Source: Bacteroidota bacterium
GTDB taxonomy: Bacteria > Bacteroidota > Bacteroidia > Chitinophagales > Chitinophagaceae
DNA: 8,664 bases
Direction: 5' to 3'
NCBI GenBank assembly: GCA_023418315.1
Contig: JAEZZY010000009.1
Coordinates: 1-8,664 of the forward strand
A model generated the notes under the pieces. The model was not told the DNA's origin, made no database searches, and saw only the letters and a list, made by a program, of their open reading frames with translations. Below, in pieces: positions 1 through 5,145 of the stretch (the stretch's first letter is position 1; each line of letters opens with the position of its first letter). The translations under genes and the position numbers were made by a program.

Positions 1-110
1 TAAGCTGGTGTTGTAGAAGAGTTGCGGTGAAAATTGCTTCCTGCCTTGCATACTTACAAGGTACTACATGTTCTTTCTATTTAATAATTATCTTTATGCA
101 CAAGGTGTGC
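1..110. other. Left edge without recognisable gene
   Basis: This stretch lies to the left of the first attC-like element. I see no recognisable coding sequence here. An open frame runs from about 27 to 287, but it passes through the attC-like element and its core, resembles no protein I know, and is rich in Cys, Leu and Thr like translated non-coding DNA. The stretch may be the tail of the preceding cassette or the outer part of its recombination site. Confidence 0.4.
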
Positions 111-253
111 GTTGTGCAACAGGCACAGCGGTTTGGCATCAGGCGGGCTGAAGTGCAAACTTGGAGCTTAGTACTCCTAATGAACTTTAGTAATAAATTG
201 AAACTTTGTGCTCTGAAACCCGCCCGAACGCAAAGCCCCGAAACGTTAGCGGT
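111..253 (+). repeat. attC-like recombination site 1 (5' edge uncertain)
   Basis: The 3' core GTTAGCGGT at 245-253 fits the integron R' consensus GTTRRRY. Arms around an inner loop can be paired: GGCGGG (142-147) with CCCGCC (219-224), and GCGGTTTGGC (about 128-137) with GCAAAGCCCC (230-239) imperfectly. The layout of L-arm, four bases, then a G-rich hexamer is the same as in the site at 821-1021. The 3' side from CCCGCCCGAACGC to the core is nearly identical to the 3' side of the site ending at 3114. The 5' core is not clear. A GTGCAAC at 114-120 is the nearest candidate and is degenerate. Calling it attC-like is inference from architecture, because no integrase is visible. Confidence 0.6.
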
Positions 254-284
254 CATTGTAACAGACGACACTACGACATCAACA

Positions 285-301
285 TAACGACAGAATGAAA
301 A
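285..301 (+). repeat. 17-nt exact repeat, copy 1
   Basis: TAACGACAGAATGAAAA occurs here, shortly inside the start of cassette A and 23 nt before the VOC start codon. It occurs again at 3668-3684, where its first three bases are the stop codon of the second GNAT gene and its end abuts the attC-like core. A looser version (aaagacagaaacaaaaatgaaa) lies just before the start at 1072. It may be a leftover of cassette end sequences or a shared leader. Its function is unknown. Confidence 0.6.
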
Positions 302-324
302 GAATTAAAATGAAAATATAAATT

Positions 325-807
325 ATGACAAAAAGTAGATTAATGGAAATGAACAATGTTGGCATTGTAGTCGAATCTCTGGACAATGCTATTTCCTTTT
401 TTAAAGAAATAGGACTGACACTTGAAGGGCGAATGATGGTTGAAGGCGAATGGGCAGGACGGGTAACGGGGCTTGGAAATCAGTCAGTAGAAATTGCTAT
501 GATGGTTACCCCTGACGGGCACAGCAGACTTGAACTTTCACGATTCCTAACACCGACAACCATTTCAGACCATAGGACAGCACCTGTTAATTCTCTTGGA
601 TATCTAAGAATTATGTTCAGAGTTGACAATATTGACGAGTTGGTTTCCAGGCTTACAAAGCAAGGTGCTGAACTTGTTGGCGAAGTGGTCAATTATGAAG
701 GCGTTTATCGGCTGTGCTACATTCGTGGGACAGAAGGACTGCTTGTTGGTTTAGCAGAACAACTTGATGTGAAAACAGCGACCGATATTCTGGAAAACAA
801 TGAGTGA
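325..807 (+). CDS. VOC (glyoxalase/bleomycin-resistance fold) family protein
   Basis: This 160-residue protein has the two beta-alpha-beta-beta-beta modules of the vicinal oxygen chelate superfamily. The first opens at residues 9-16 (MNNVGIVV, followed by ESLDNAISFFKEIGL). The second opens near residue 93 (YLRIMFRVDNIDEL) and ends with GTEGLLVGLAE. In metal-dependent VOC enzymes the first strand usually carries His (as in HVGIVV) and the third module strand another His. Here those positions appear to be Asn11 and Arg, so a classical metal site is doubtful and a ligand-binding or atypical role is possible. Very similar VOC proteins are, from memory, scattered across distant phyla, which fits spread by transfer. 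The start at 325 is the first ATG of the conserved opening, after an A/T-rich leader without a Shine-Dalgarno. It is the single gene of cassette A. The substrate is unknown. Confidence 0.85.
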   Translation: MTKSRLMEMNNVGIVVESLDNAISFFKEIGLTLEGRMMVEGEWAGRVTGLGNQSVEIAMMVTPDGHSRLELSRFLTPTTISDHRTAPVNSLGYLRIMFRVDNIDELVSRLTKQGAELVGEVVNYEGVYRLCYIRGTEGLLVGLAEQLDVKTATDILENNE

Positions 808-820
808 AAAAGAACAAGGA

Positions 821-1021
821 ACCGCTAACATTGGTATTGCCAATAGTTGGGCTTGACATTGGAGCAATCAGCAGCAGTAATTCTGTTGTACTGCGGTTCA
901 GGCTTGACGAATAAAGCCCAGCTTTAGTAGTAAATATTTATCTTTATCAAAAAGCCAGGCAGCAGTTCCGGCGGACAGATTTTAAATTCCCAACCATCGG
1001 CAATACCTGTTCGTTAGCGGT
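821..1021 (+). repeat. attC-like recombination site 2, 201 nt
   Basis: This is the clearest site. From the outside inwards it pairs ACCGCTAAC (821-829) with GTTAGCGGT (1013-1021), GGTATTGCC (833-841) with GGCAATACC (999-1007), and GTTGGG (846-851) with CCCAAC (989-994). The first two helices are separated by unpaired 3-nt and 5-nt spacers, recalling the unpaired central spacer of attC sites. The R'/L' and R''/L'' layout is as in integrons, but the variable terminal part (about 137 nt) is long. It fills the gap between the VOC and DUF4440 genes, and I see no gene in it. The inner loop contains CTTTAGTAGTAAAT (922-935), matching site 1 at 185-198 in 13 of 14 positions. Confidence 0.7.
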
Positions 1022-1071
1022 CATTGTTACATCCACCGTGCAACTAAAGACAGAAACAAAAATGAAATAGT

Positions 1072-1452
1072 ATGACAGAGGAACAATTAAAACAAAAATT
1101 CCAACAAATTGAGAATGACTTTAACAAGGCAGTTATAACAAATAACATTACGGAAATCAAAAAATGTATAACAAGCGATTGGGTTCTTGTGGACAGTCAA
1201 GGCGGAATAATTCCGCAAGAAGGTTTTTTTAGCGTTCTTGAACAGGGTTTGCTTTCTCATTCTACTATGACAAAGGAAATTTTAAGAGTTAAAGTCTATG
1301 GAGATATTGCATTAGTAACAGGTCGTGGACAAAATACAGGAACTTGGCAGGGTCAGCCAATGGAAGCGGATGAATGGATAACAGATGTTTATAAAAAAGA
1401 AGACGAAAAGTGGCTATGCGTTTTGACACATTTGACACCTGTAAAAAAGTAA
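1072..1452 (+). CDS. NTF2-like / DUF4440 (SnoaL-type) family protein
   Basis: This small cytosolic protein of 126 residues has the pattern of the nuclear transport factor 2 (cone-fold) superfamily, DUF4440 branch. An N-terminal helix (residues 1-30) is followed by the segment DWVLVDSQGGII, then the diagnostic GDIALVTGRGQNTGTW strand and the closing ADEWITDVYKKEDEKWLCV strand ending in THLTP. The length is normal for the family, whose members serve as small-molecule isomerases, hydrolases or binding proteins. Nothing here fixes a substrate. It is the first gene of cassette B, and the next ATG follows its stop after 8 nt. The start has an A-rich leader and no Shine-Dalgarno. No signal peptide is present. 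Confidence 0.85.
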   Translation: MTEEQLKQKFQQIENDFNKAVITNNITEIKKCITSDWVLVDSQGGIIPQEGFFSVLEQGLLSHSTMTKEILRVKVYGDIALVTGRGQNTGTWQGQPMEADEWITDVYKKEDEKWLCVLTHLTPVKK

Positions 1453-1460
1453 GTCTGACA

Positions 1461-1805
1461 ATGGTAACAATTGACACATTCAGAAAATTGGCACTTTCAT
1501 TTCCAGAAGCGACAGAAGAACCCCATTTTGAAAAAACTTCCTTTAGAGTGAAAAAGAAAATCTTTGCTACCTATGACGACAAATACAAAAGAGCTTGTAT
1601 AAAGTTATCTGAAATTGACCAGGATGTTTTTTCTTCAACAGACAGGACAATTATTTATCCTATACCTAACAAATGGGGAAAACAAGGTTGGACATTTATA
1701 GAAATGAAGAAAGTTCATAAAGATTTGTTTGCAGACGCTTTGACAACAGCATATTGTGAAGTTGCACCAACTAAACTTGCTGAACAAACAAGACAAAATA
1801 ATTAG
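1461..1805 (+). CDS. MmcQ/YjbR family DNA-binding-like protein
   Basis: The 114-residue product opens with TIDTFRKLALSFPEATEEPHFEKTSFRVKKKIFATY, the characteristic start of the MmcQ/YjbR family (CyaY-like fold). It continues with the conserved KWGKQGWTFIEMKKVHKDLFADAL segment and the C-terminal helix. Proteins of this family are small and are thought to bind DNA, but their role is not established. I chose ATG 1461 because the family alignment begins there. An in-frame ATG at 1410 would add 17 residues encoded inside the end of the DUF4440 gene and would overlap it. The gene follows the DUF4440 stop by 8 nt and precedes the GNAT start by 5 nt, so translation is probably coupled. Confidence 0.85.
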   Translation: MVTIDTFRKLALSFPEATEEPHFEKTSFRVKKKIFATYDDKYKRACIKLSEIDQDVFSSTDRTIIYPIPNKWGKQGWTFIEMKKVHKDLFADALTTAYCEVAPTKLAEQTRQNN

Positions 1806-1810
1806 TCATA

Positions 1811-2305
1811 ATGTACTCAAATGAAAAAGTCGTAATCGAACACTTATCAGTAGAGAATGCTGATTTTATTTATGAATTATATTCTAACCAACAATTAGCC
1901 GAATACTTTGATGAAAGTCCCATTTTACAAAATGAAACACCAACTGAATTTACCAAAAGAATTATTTCACTCTGTGAATATATTTTCACAATAAGGCCAA
2001 TAGACCAACCAAGTTTAATTATTGGCGACTGCGCCTTACACCATTGGAACCAAGAAAAAAAAGAAATTGAAATAGGCGGTTCGTTACTTCCTGAATTTTG
2101 GGGAAAGGGTTATATGCAATCTGCATTTGAGCTATTGACAGTAATTGCAAAACAGGAATTAGGAGTGGAAACCATATTCGGTCAAACAAAAACAAGAAAT
2201 TTAAAAGCCATTCGACTTTCTGAAAAAATGGGATTTGTAAAATATAAATTTCAAAATCAGGACACAATAATGAAAAAAGTTATTTCACGACATAAATTAC
2301 CGTAA
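1811..2305 (+). CDS. GNAT family N-acetyltransferase (RimJ/RimL-like)
   Basis: This 164-residue protein has the GNAT fold. Motif A lies near residues 92-104, where FWGKGYMQSA supplies the acetyl-CoA pyrophosphate-binding loop (Q/R-x-x-G-x-G/A type, here GKG at 98-100) after the strand KEIEIGGSL. Motif B follows with TKTRNLKAIRLSEKMGF (residues 126-142), including the Asn that usually contacts the cofactor. The layout is like the RimJ/RimL branch, which acetylates protein N-termini or small amines. The acceptor cannot be told. It starts 5 nt after the MmcQ/YjbR stop, so it belongs to the same transcription unit. No signal peptide or membrane segment is present. Confidence 0.85.
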   Translation: MYSNEKVVIEHLSVENADFIYELYSNQQLAEYFDESPILQNETPTEFTKRIISLCEYIFTIRPIDQPSLIIGDCALHHWNQEKKEIEIGGSLLPEFWGKGYMQSAFELLTVIAKQELGVETIFGQTKTRNLKAIRLSEKMGFVKYKFQNQDTIMKKVISRHKLP

Positions 2306-2324
2306 TCAGGTCATAAATTCAATA

Positions 2325-2801
2325 ATGAAAATCGAACTAAAAAAGATAACAAACTATCAATGTGAATACACATTAACAAGGGACGACCAATCACTTGAAC
2401 GTATAACTCTTGAAACTAAAACATTCCTACTTCACGATATTTGTCATTTTGCAGTTGAAAATAATTTAGGATATAAGAAAGGTTTTTGGGGGATGCTATC
2501 ACAAGGATACACGTTCAGCGAGTTGTTCGGCAAAAACAATCCACAAACAGAAGAACTTAGATTTATAGAGCAAGTTGTCGGTCCTATACAGTCCGTATAT
2601 TCAGGACATATTCTCAAACAAGATTTTGAACAATATATCAAGCATCTGAACTTCACGATGACAGAAAATATTTTAGAACGTTGTTTAGCTGATATAAGAG
2701 CAATTATTGAAAAGTGGGAACAGCTCGCAGTAGAACAACAACTAATACTTGAATTTAACTTGCAGAATGAAAACATAACAACGAACCGCCAACAAGGGTA
2801 G
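2325..2801 (+). CDS. Uncharacterised cassette protein with HDxxHxxxE motif
   Basis: I do not recognise a named family for this 158-residue protein. Residues 1-33 form alternating strands. Then comes LLHDICHFAVE (residues 35-45), giving an H37-D38-x-x-H41-x-x-x-E45 pattern that could bind a metal, followed by LGYKKGFWGMLSQG (48-61). The second half is helical and charged (residues 75-150, with FIEQVVGPIQ and IEKWEQLAVEQQLILEF). It looks soluble. Its last three codons (QQG) and stop lie inside the attC-like site starting at 2785, as often happens with cassette genes, so the C-terminal end was probably set by the repeat. It follows the GNAT stop by 19 nt and is the last gene of cassette B. The metal-site idea rests only on the motif. 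Confidence 0.75.
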   Translation: MKIELKKITNYQCEYTLTRDDQSLERITLETKTFLLHDICHFAVENNLGYKKGFWGMLSQGYTFSELFGKNNPQTEELRFIEQVVGPIQSVYSGHILKQDFEQYIKHLNFTMTENILERCLADIRAIIEKWEQLAVEQQLILEFNLQNENITTNRQQG

Positions 2802-3114
2802 CCGTTGCACAACCCCTTCAAAAATCCATTCCTTCAAAAAATTGACCTTCACAAATGCATTTACAGCCTCATTACCGGAGGCAGTTTTTTCAGGTGAAGC
2901 GGAAGGTATAAAGTTTCGAGGGACGCATTTTCGCTCCTATTGCTAAGCACAACATCGAAAATGGAAAAACAAGACCCTGCTCTATCGGTTTTGGAAGAGC
3001 TTTCAGGGCGAACGTTCCCCTTCTACAGTTTTTTGTAAATTCGGGTTTTGTCGCTCGCACGGAATTTTCTACTGAAAATCCCGCCCGAACGCCAAGCCCC
3101 GAACCGTTATAGGG
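2785..3114 (+). repeat. attC-like recombination site 3, about 330 nt
   Basis: The 5' core ACCGCCAAC (2785-2793) closes cassette B. The 3' core GTTATAGGG (3106-3114, plus C3115) opens cassette C. The left 100 nt from AACAAGGGTAGCCG are 95% identical to the partial copy at 3693-3792. The right end (CCCGCCCGAACGCCAAGCCCCGAA then the core) matches the right end of site 1. Internal arm pairing is weaker than in site 2, with only short complementary runs such as GGG/CCC and CGTT/AACG near the ends. It fills most of the 380-nt gap between genes. I see no supportable coding sequence in it. Confidence 0.6.
2863..2890 (+). terminator. Terminator-like hairpin inside site 3 (one mismatch)
   Basis: ACAGCCTC (2863-2870) and GAGGCAGT (2878-2885) form a stem with one A-A mismatch, a 7-nt loop, then a run of T to 2890. 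The position, 62 nt after the last stop codon of cassette B, suits an intrinsic terminator. The mismatch would weaken it compared with the intact copy at 3765-3793. Confidence 0.5.
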
Positions 3115-3181
3115 CATTTTAGGACGACCCGAAACCGAAAGACAATTCAACTAACAAAACAACATTGACCCCACAAGACAA

Positions 3182-3670
3182 ATGACGAACAACAAACTTG
3201 ACATAAAAATTAGACCGACAGAAAAAGCAGACTTGGACACTTTATTTGAATTTCAACTTGACAAGGAAGGTGCATACTTAGCTGCATTCATGCCAAAAGA
3301 CCCGACAGACAAAACAGCGTATTTGACGAAATTCACAAAATTATTGAGCGACCCAACGGTAAACAATCAGACAATTTTAATTGACAATATAATCGTAGGA
3401 AGTGTTGCTAAATTCGTAATGGAAGGCAATGCGGAAATCACCTATTGGTTGGACAAAAAATTTTGGGGACAAGGTGTTGCGACAATAGCTCTAAAAAATC
3501 TTCTTGACATTGAAACGACCAGACCAATTTTTGGACGAGTTGCGTTTGACAATTTTGGTTCGCAAAAAGTTTTAGAAAAATGTGGTTTTGTAAAAATCGG
3601 TTCTGACAAAGGTTTTGCAAACGCACGACAAACAGAAATAGAAGAATTTATTTACAAACTTGACAACTAA
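3182..3670 (+). CDS. GNAT family N-acetyltransferase
   Basis: This 162-residue protein has a typical GNAT opening (IKIRPTEKADLDTLFEFQ, residues 8-25). The acetyl-CoA-binding motif A follows the strand AEITYWL, with KKFWGQGVATIALKNLL at residues 92-108 (loop GQG at 96-98). Motif B is FDNFGSQKVLEKCGF at 122-136. The C-terminal strand has the REFIYKLDN-like end (EEFIYKL). The acceptor substrate is unknown. It is the sole gene of the third cassette and lies 67 nt after the core GTTATAGGGC, with its stop codon inside the 17-nt repeat that runs up to the closing core. It is not a close copy of the GNAT at 1811-2305, and only the fold motifs agree. The start at 3182 matches the family start. Confidence 0.85.
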   Translation: MTNNKLDIKIRPTEKADLDTLFEFQLDKEGAYLAAFMPKDPTDKTAYLTKFTKLLSDPTVNNQTILIDNIIVGSVAKFVMEGNAEITYWLDKKFWGQGVATIALKNLLDIETTRPIFGRVAFDNFGSQKVLEKCGFVKIGSDKGFANARQTEIEEFIYKLDN

Positions 3671-3684
3671 CGACAGAATGAAAA
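3668..3684 (+). repeat. 17-nt exact repeat, copy 2
   Basis: This is the second copy of TAACGACAGAATGAAAA, identical to 285-301. It begins with the stop codon of the GNAT gene and ends one base before the closing cassette core. Confidence 0.6.
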
Positions 3685-3685
3685 C

Positions 3686-3793
3686 GCCCTATAACAAGGG
3701 TAGCCGATGCACAACCCCTTCAAAAATCCATTCCTTCAAAAAACTGACCTTCACAAACGCATTTACAGCCTCATTGCCGGAGGCTGTTTTTTT
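3686..3793 (+). repeat. Truncated attC-like site 4 (left half only)
   Basis: The site starts with the core GCCCTATAAC (3686-3695). Its positions 3693-3792 differ from 2791-2890 of site 3 at only five of 100 bases. After the T-run near 3793 the similarity stops. In the remaining distance to the tRNA I find no GTTRRRY core or right arm, so the site is half-deleted or the array was cut here. A 64-codon open frame that starts inside it at 3707 is not convincing, since its beginning is simply the translated repeat, also present in site 3. Confidence 0.7.
3765..3793 (+). terminator. Intrinsic terminator inside site 4
   Basis: A perfect 8-bp stem ACAGCCTC (3765-3772) / GAGGCTGT (3780-3787) with loop attgccg runs directly into a T-tract ending at 3793. 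This is a classical Rho-independent terminator for + strand transcription, lying 95 nt after the stop of the GNAT gene and inside the attC-like repeat. It would insulate the following minus-strand tRNA from cassette transcription. Confidence 0.7.
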
Positions 3794-3912
3794 GCCGGCA
3801 AATGTGGGGGCAAAAATCAAGTACTCATAATGGAGCGTTACCGGGAATTATCTTCTCCTTTTTCTGTCCCTAACATTTCTCCAATGCTTGAACCATGTTG
3901 AAACCGAAAAAC

Positions 3913-3948
3913 AAAAAAGCCTTGAACGTTTTTACGATTAAGGCTTTT
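3913..3948 (-). terminator. Terminator of tRNA-Arg
   Basis: AAAAGCCTT (3915-3923) and AAGGCTTTT (3940-3948) form an inverted repeat around a 16-nt loop. Read on the minus strand, it lies 14 nt after the tRNA 3' end and is followed by further T residues (gcttttttgttttt), as expected for an intrinsic terminator. Because the stem itself ends in A/T runs it could also act on + strand transcripts. Confidence 0.65.
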
Positions 3949-3961
3949 CACTATAAAGGAG

Positions 3962-4035
3962 TGATCCCGTCAGGATTCGAACCTGAGACCCACAGCTTAG
4001 AAGGCTGTTGCTCTATCCAACTGAGCTACGAGACC
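3962..4035 (-). tRNA. tRNA-Arg, anticodon TCT
   Basis: Read on the minus strand, the 74 nt fold as a full cloverleaf. The acceptor GGTCTCG pairs with CGGGATC (two G-U pairs). The D arm is GCTC/GAGC, the anticodon arm ACAGC-CTTCTAA-GCTGT carries anticodon TCT, and the T arm is TCAGG-TTCGAAT-CCTGA. The discriminator base is A. The CCA end is not encoded. It decodes AGA (and AGG by wobble). Its 3' end faces the cassette array, but I see no duplicated tRNA 3' end that would mark a phage-type att site. Confidence 0.95.
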
Positions 4036-4152
4036 AAATAATAAATTTTCAAAAATCAAAAAATCATATTGTAAAAGAACAATGTTCCGGTTTCAAAATT
4101 GTCGATTTTTCGAGGTGCGAATTTAGGGAAATTGCTGTGAATAGAAAATCTT
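4036..4152. other. Spacer upstream of tRNA, no clear promoter
   Basis: This AT-rich spacer separates the tRNA from the secreted-protein gene on the same minus strand. I find no convincing terminator for the upstream gene and no clean -33/-7 pair, so read-through into the tRNA cannot be excluded. Confidence 0.4.
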
Positions 4153-5028
4153 TTATTGTTTGGGCGTAAGAGGTTGCGGCACCGGCGCTTCACCGTCTTT
4201 AAATACTTGTACGGGAATAATATCTTCCACCCATGTCCATTTTCCGTTGTCCCATCTCAGCCCGTCATACTGCCCCGTAGGCACAAAGGTATATTTGCGG
4301 TTGGGATCGTTCATTTGCGAGGTAAGCCGGTCGAAAGTGATGGCATTATATTCCTTATCCCATTTCATGGAAACATTTACATCTTTCCGGTATTCCAGCA
4401 CAAAGCGGTTTATTTTTTTGCCCGGAATAGCGAAGACAGGCGCGCCGAAGCGTACTCCGTTTTCCACAAACCGCATAGGCTCCAGCACTTTTCTATGGCT
4501 CATGATATTGGAGGAATTTTTTCCGAACAAGGTATAGACCGCCTCTCCATTTACTTCCTTTTTTATTATATCATAGTAAATAGCACCGAACCATTTTTGG
4601 TGGGTCAGCTCTGCGGTTTCCAGGTCGGTGTCAATTTCATCGGTGCCGTCCCTAAGTCCTATTAATTTCAACGATTCGCCGGGCAATTGTATCGCTCCGT
4701 AATACCGGATAGACACGGTAGAAACGGCTATAACCCAGTTGAATATTCTAAAATCTTTGCCCGGTGCTTCTATAATATTGATGACTTTGCGGAGCTTTTC
4801 AAAAGGATAATTGTAGGAATGGGGTGTTTTAAGCGCGCGCACCAATTGCTTCACAAAGGCATCGCAGTATATGGGGCGAAGGTCCGGCAAAAAGGCATTG
4901 TACATGGAATCCGCATTCACCAGCAGCGAGTCTTCTATTTTTTCAATTGCCGTAGTCTGCGCCTGTGTTTTCGAAGAAAGGAAAATCAGAAAAATAAATG
5001 TGCAGAAAATTCTAATCACTTCTGTCAA
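4153..5028 (-). CDS. Conserved secreted protein of unknown function
   Basis: The product is up to 291 residues long. Residues 5-23 form a signal peptide (IRIFCTFIFLIFLSSKTQA) with a plausible cleavage after Ala23. The mature part has recurring features I associate with a Bacteroidota family of exported hypothetical proteins: YNYPFEKLRKVINIIEAPGKDFRIFNW (residues 73-99), RYYGAIQLPGESLKLIGL, the WFGAIYYDII segment, FGAPVFAI, and a C-terminal YDGLRWDNGKW segment followed by a proline-rich end. No catalytic motif is evident, and the function is unknown. No ATG suits the start. The frame opens at TTG 5028 or at GTG 5019 three codons later, and GTG gives the more typical signal-peptide start. It is transcribed divergently from the Fe-S gene and is separated from it by 117 nt. 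Confidence 0.75.
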   Translation of the reverse strand: MTEVIRIFCTFIFLIFLSSKTQAQTTAIEKIEDSLLVNADSMYNAFLPDLRPIYCDAFVKQLVRALKTPHSYNYPFEKLRKVINIIEAPGKDFRIFNWVIAVSTVSIRYYGAIQLPGESLKLIGLRDGTDEIDTDLETAELTHQKWFGAIYYDIIKKEVNGEAVYTLFGKNSSNIMSHRKVLEPMRFVENGVRFGAPVFAIPGKKINRFVLEYRKDVNVSMKWDKEYNAITFDRLTSQMNDPNRKYTFVPTGQYDGLRWDNGKWTWVEDIIPVQVFKDGEAPVPQPLTPKQ

Positions 5029-5103
5029 TGTTTTTTCGTGTCCTTCAAACCTACTGATTTTCTTTGAAAACTAAATGCACCCGGTTGTTAAACTATGTTT
5101 TTA

Positions 5104-5126
5104 GCCTAAAACACCCTACTTTAGGC
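5104..5126. promoter_or_regulatory. Inverted repeat in divergent promoter region
   Basis: GCCTAAA (5104-5110) and TTTAGGC (5120-5126) flank nine bases, ending 19 nt before the start of the Fe-S gene. It could be an operator for the divergent genes or a leader hairpin. No promoter motif around it is convincing. Confidence 0.3.
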
Positions 5127-5145
5127 GTGCCATTTATTTTACAAA

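Larger units (their letters stand above)
246..1013 (+). mobile_element. Integron-like gene cassette A (VOC protein)
   Basis: The block is bounded by GTTAGCGGT at 245-253 on the left and its own attC-like site at 821-1021 on the right. The left core is perfectly complementary to ACCGCTAAC at 821-829. This is the relation expected when a circular cassette with one attC site is inserted by recombination between the G and the first T of GTTRRRY. It carries one gene in the same orientation as the rest of the array and no obvious promoter of its own, as is usual for cassettes. The assignment is inferred from boundary logic. Mobility is not shown. Confidence 0.6.
1014..3106 (+). mobile_element. Integron-like gene cassette B (four genes)
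   Basis: The block starts with GTTAGCGGT (1013-1021) and closes with ACCGCCAAC (2785-2793). The two cores are complementary except for one A/G position. Four genes (DUF4440, MmcQ/YjbR, GNAT, unrecognised) lie between, head to tail, with spacings of 8, 5 and 19 nt and no recognisable attC-like core between them. It therefore behaves as one multigene cassette, unusually large for an integron, or as several cassettes whose inner sites have been lost. The identity as a cassette is inferred. Confidence 0.5.
3107..3793 (+). mobile_element. Integron-like gene cassette C (GNAT), right end decayed
   Basis: The opening core GTTATAGGGC (3106-3115) and closing core GCCCTATAAC (3686-3695) are perfect reverse complements over 10 nt. 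That is the strongest boundary match in the array. The attC-like site after the closing core lacks a 3' GTTRRRY partner, so the right end is drawn where similarity to site 3 stops. It carries one GNAT gene. This would be the terminal, possibly non-excisable, cassette. Confidence 0.55.

Noticed and set aside
27..287. 86-codon open frame on the + strand
   Set aside because: It runs through attC-like site 1 and its core, has no recognisable domain and an odd composition. It is better explained as non-coding repeat DNA.
1410..1460. Upstream ATG extending the MmcQ/YjbR protein by 17 residues
   Set aside because: The extension is encoded inside the DUF4440 gene and is unlike the family. Similarity begins at the ATG at 1461.
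2890..3150. 86-codon minus-strand open frame in site 3
   Set aside because: It lies wholly in the attC-like site, crosses the core GTTATAGGGC and has no recognisable protein features.
821..3793. CRISPR array or group II intron as explanation for the spaced repeats
   Set aside because: The repeats are few, long and imperfect, and separated by whole genes. No reverse transcriptase, cas gene or regular short spacers are present.
3707..3901. 64-codon open frame beginning MHNPFKNPFLQK
   Set aside because: Its start is a translation of the repeat arm, present also at about 2805 where it is stopped. It overlaps a terminator hairpin and shows no family features.
3961..4035. tRNA-Arg as attachment site of an integrative element
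   Set aside because: I could not find a duplicated tRNA 3' end in the window, and no tyrosine recombinase lies nearby.
4156..5067. Several + strand open frames opposite the secreted-protein gene
   Set aside because: They are shadow frames. The minus-strand frame has a signal peptide and conserved family segments.
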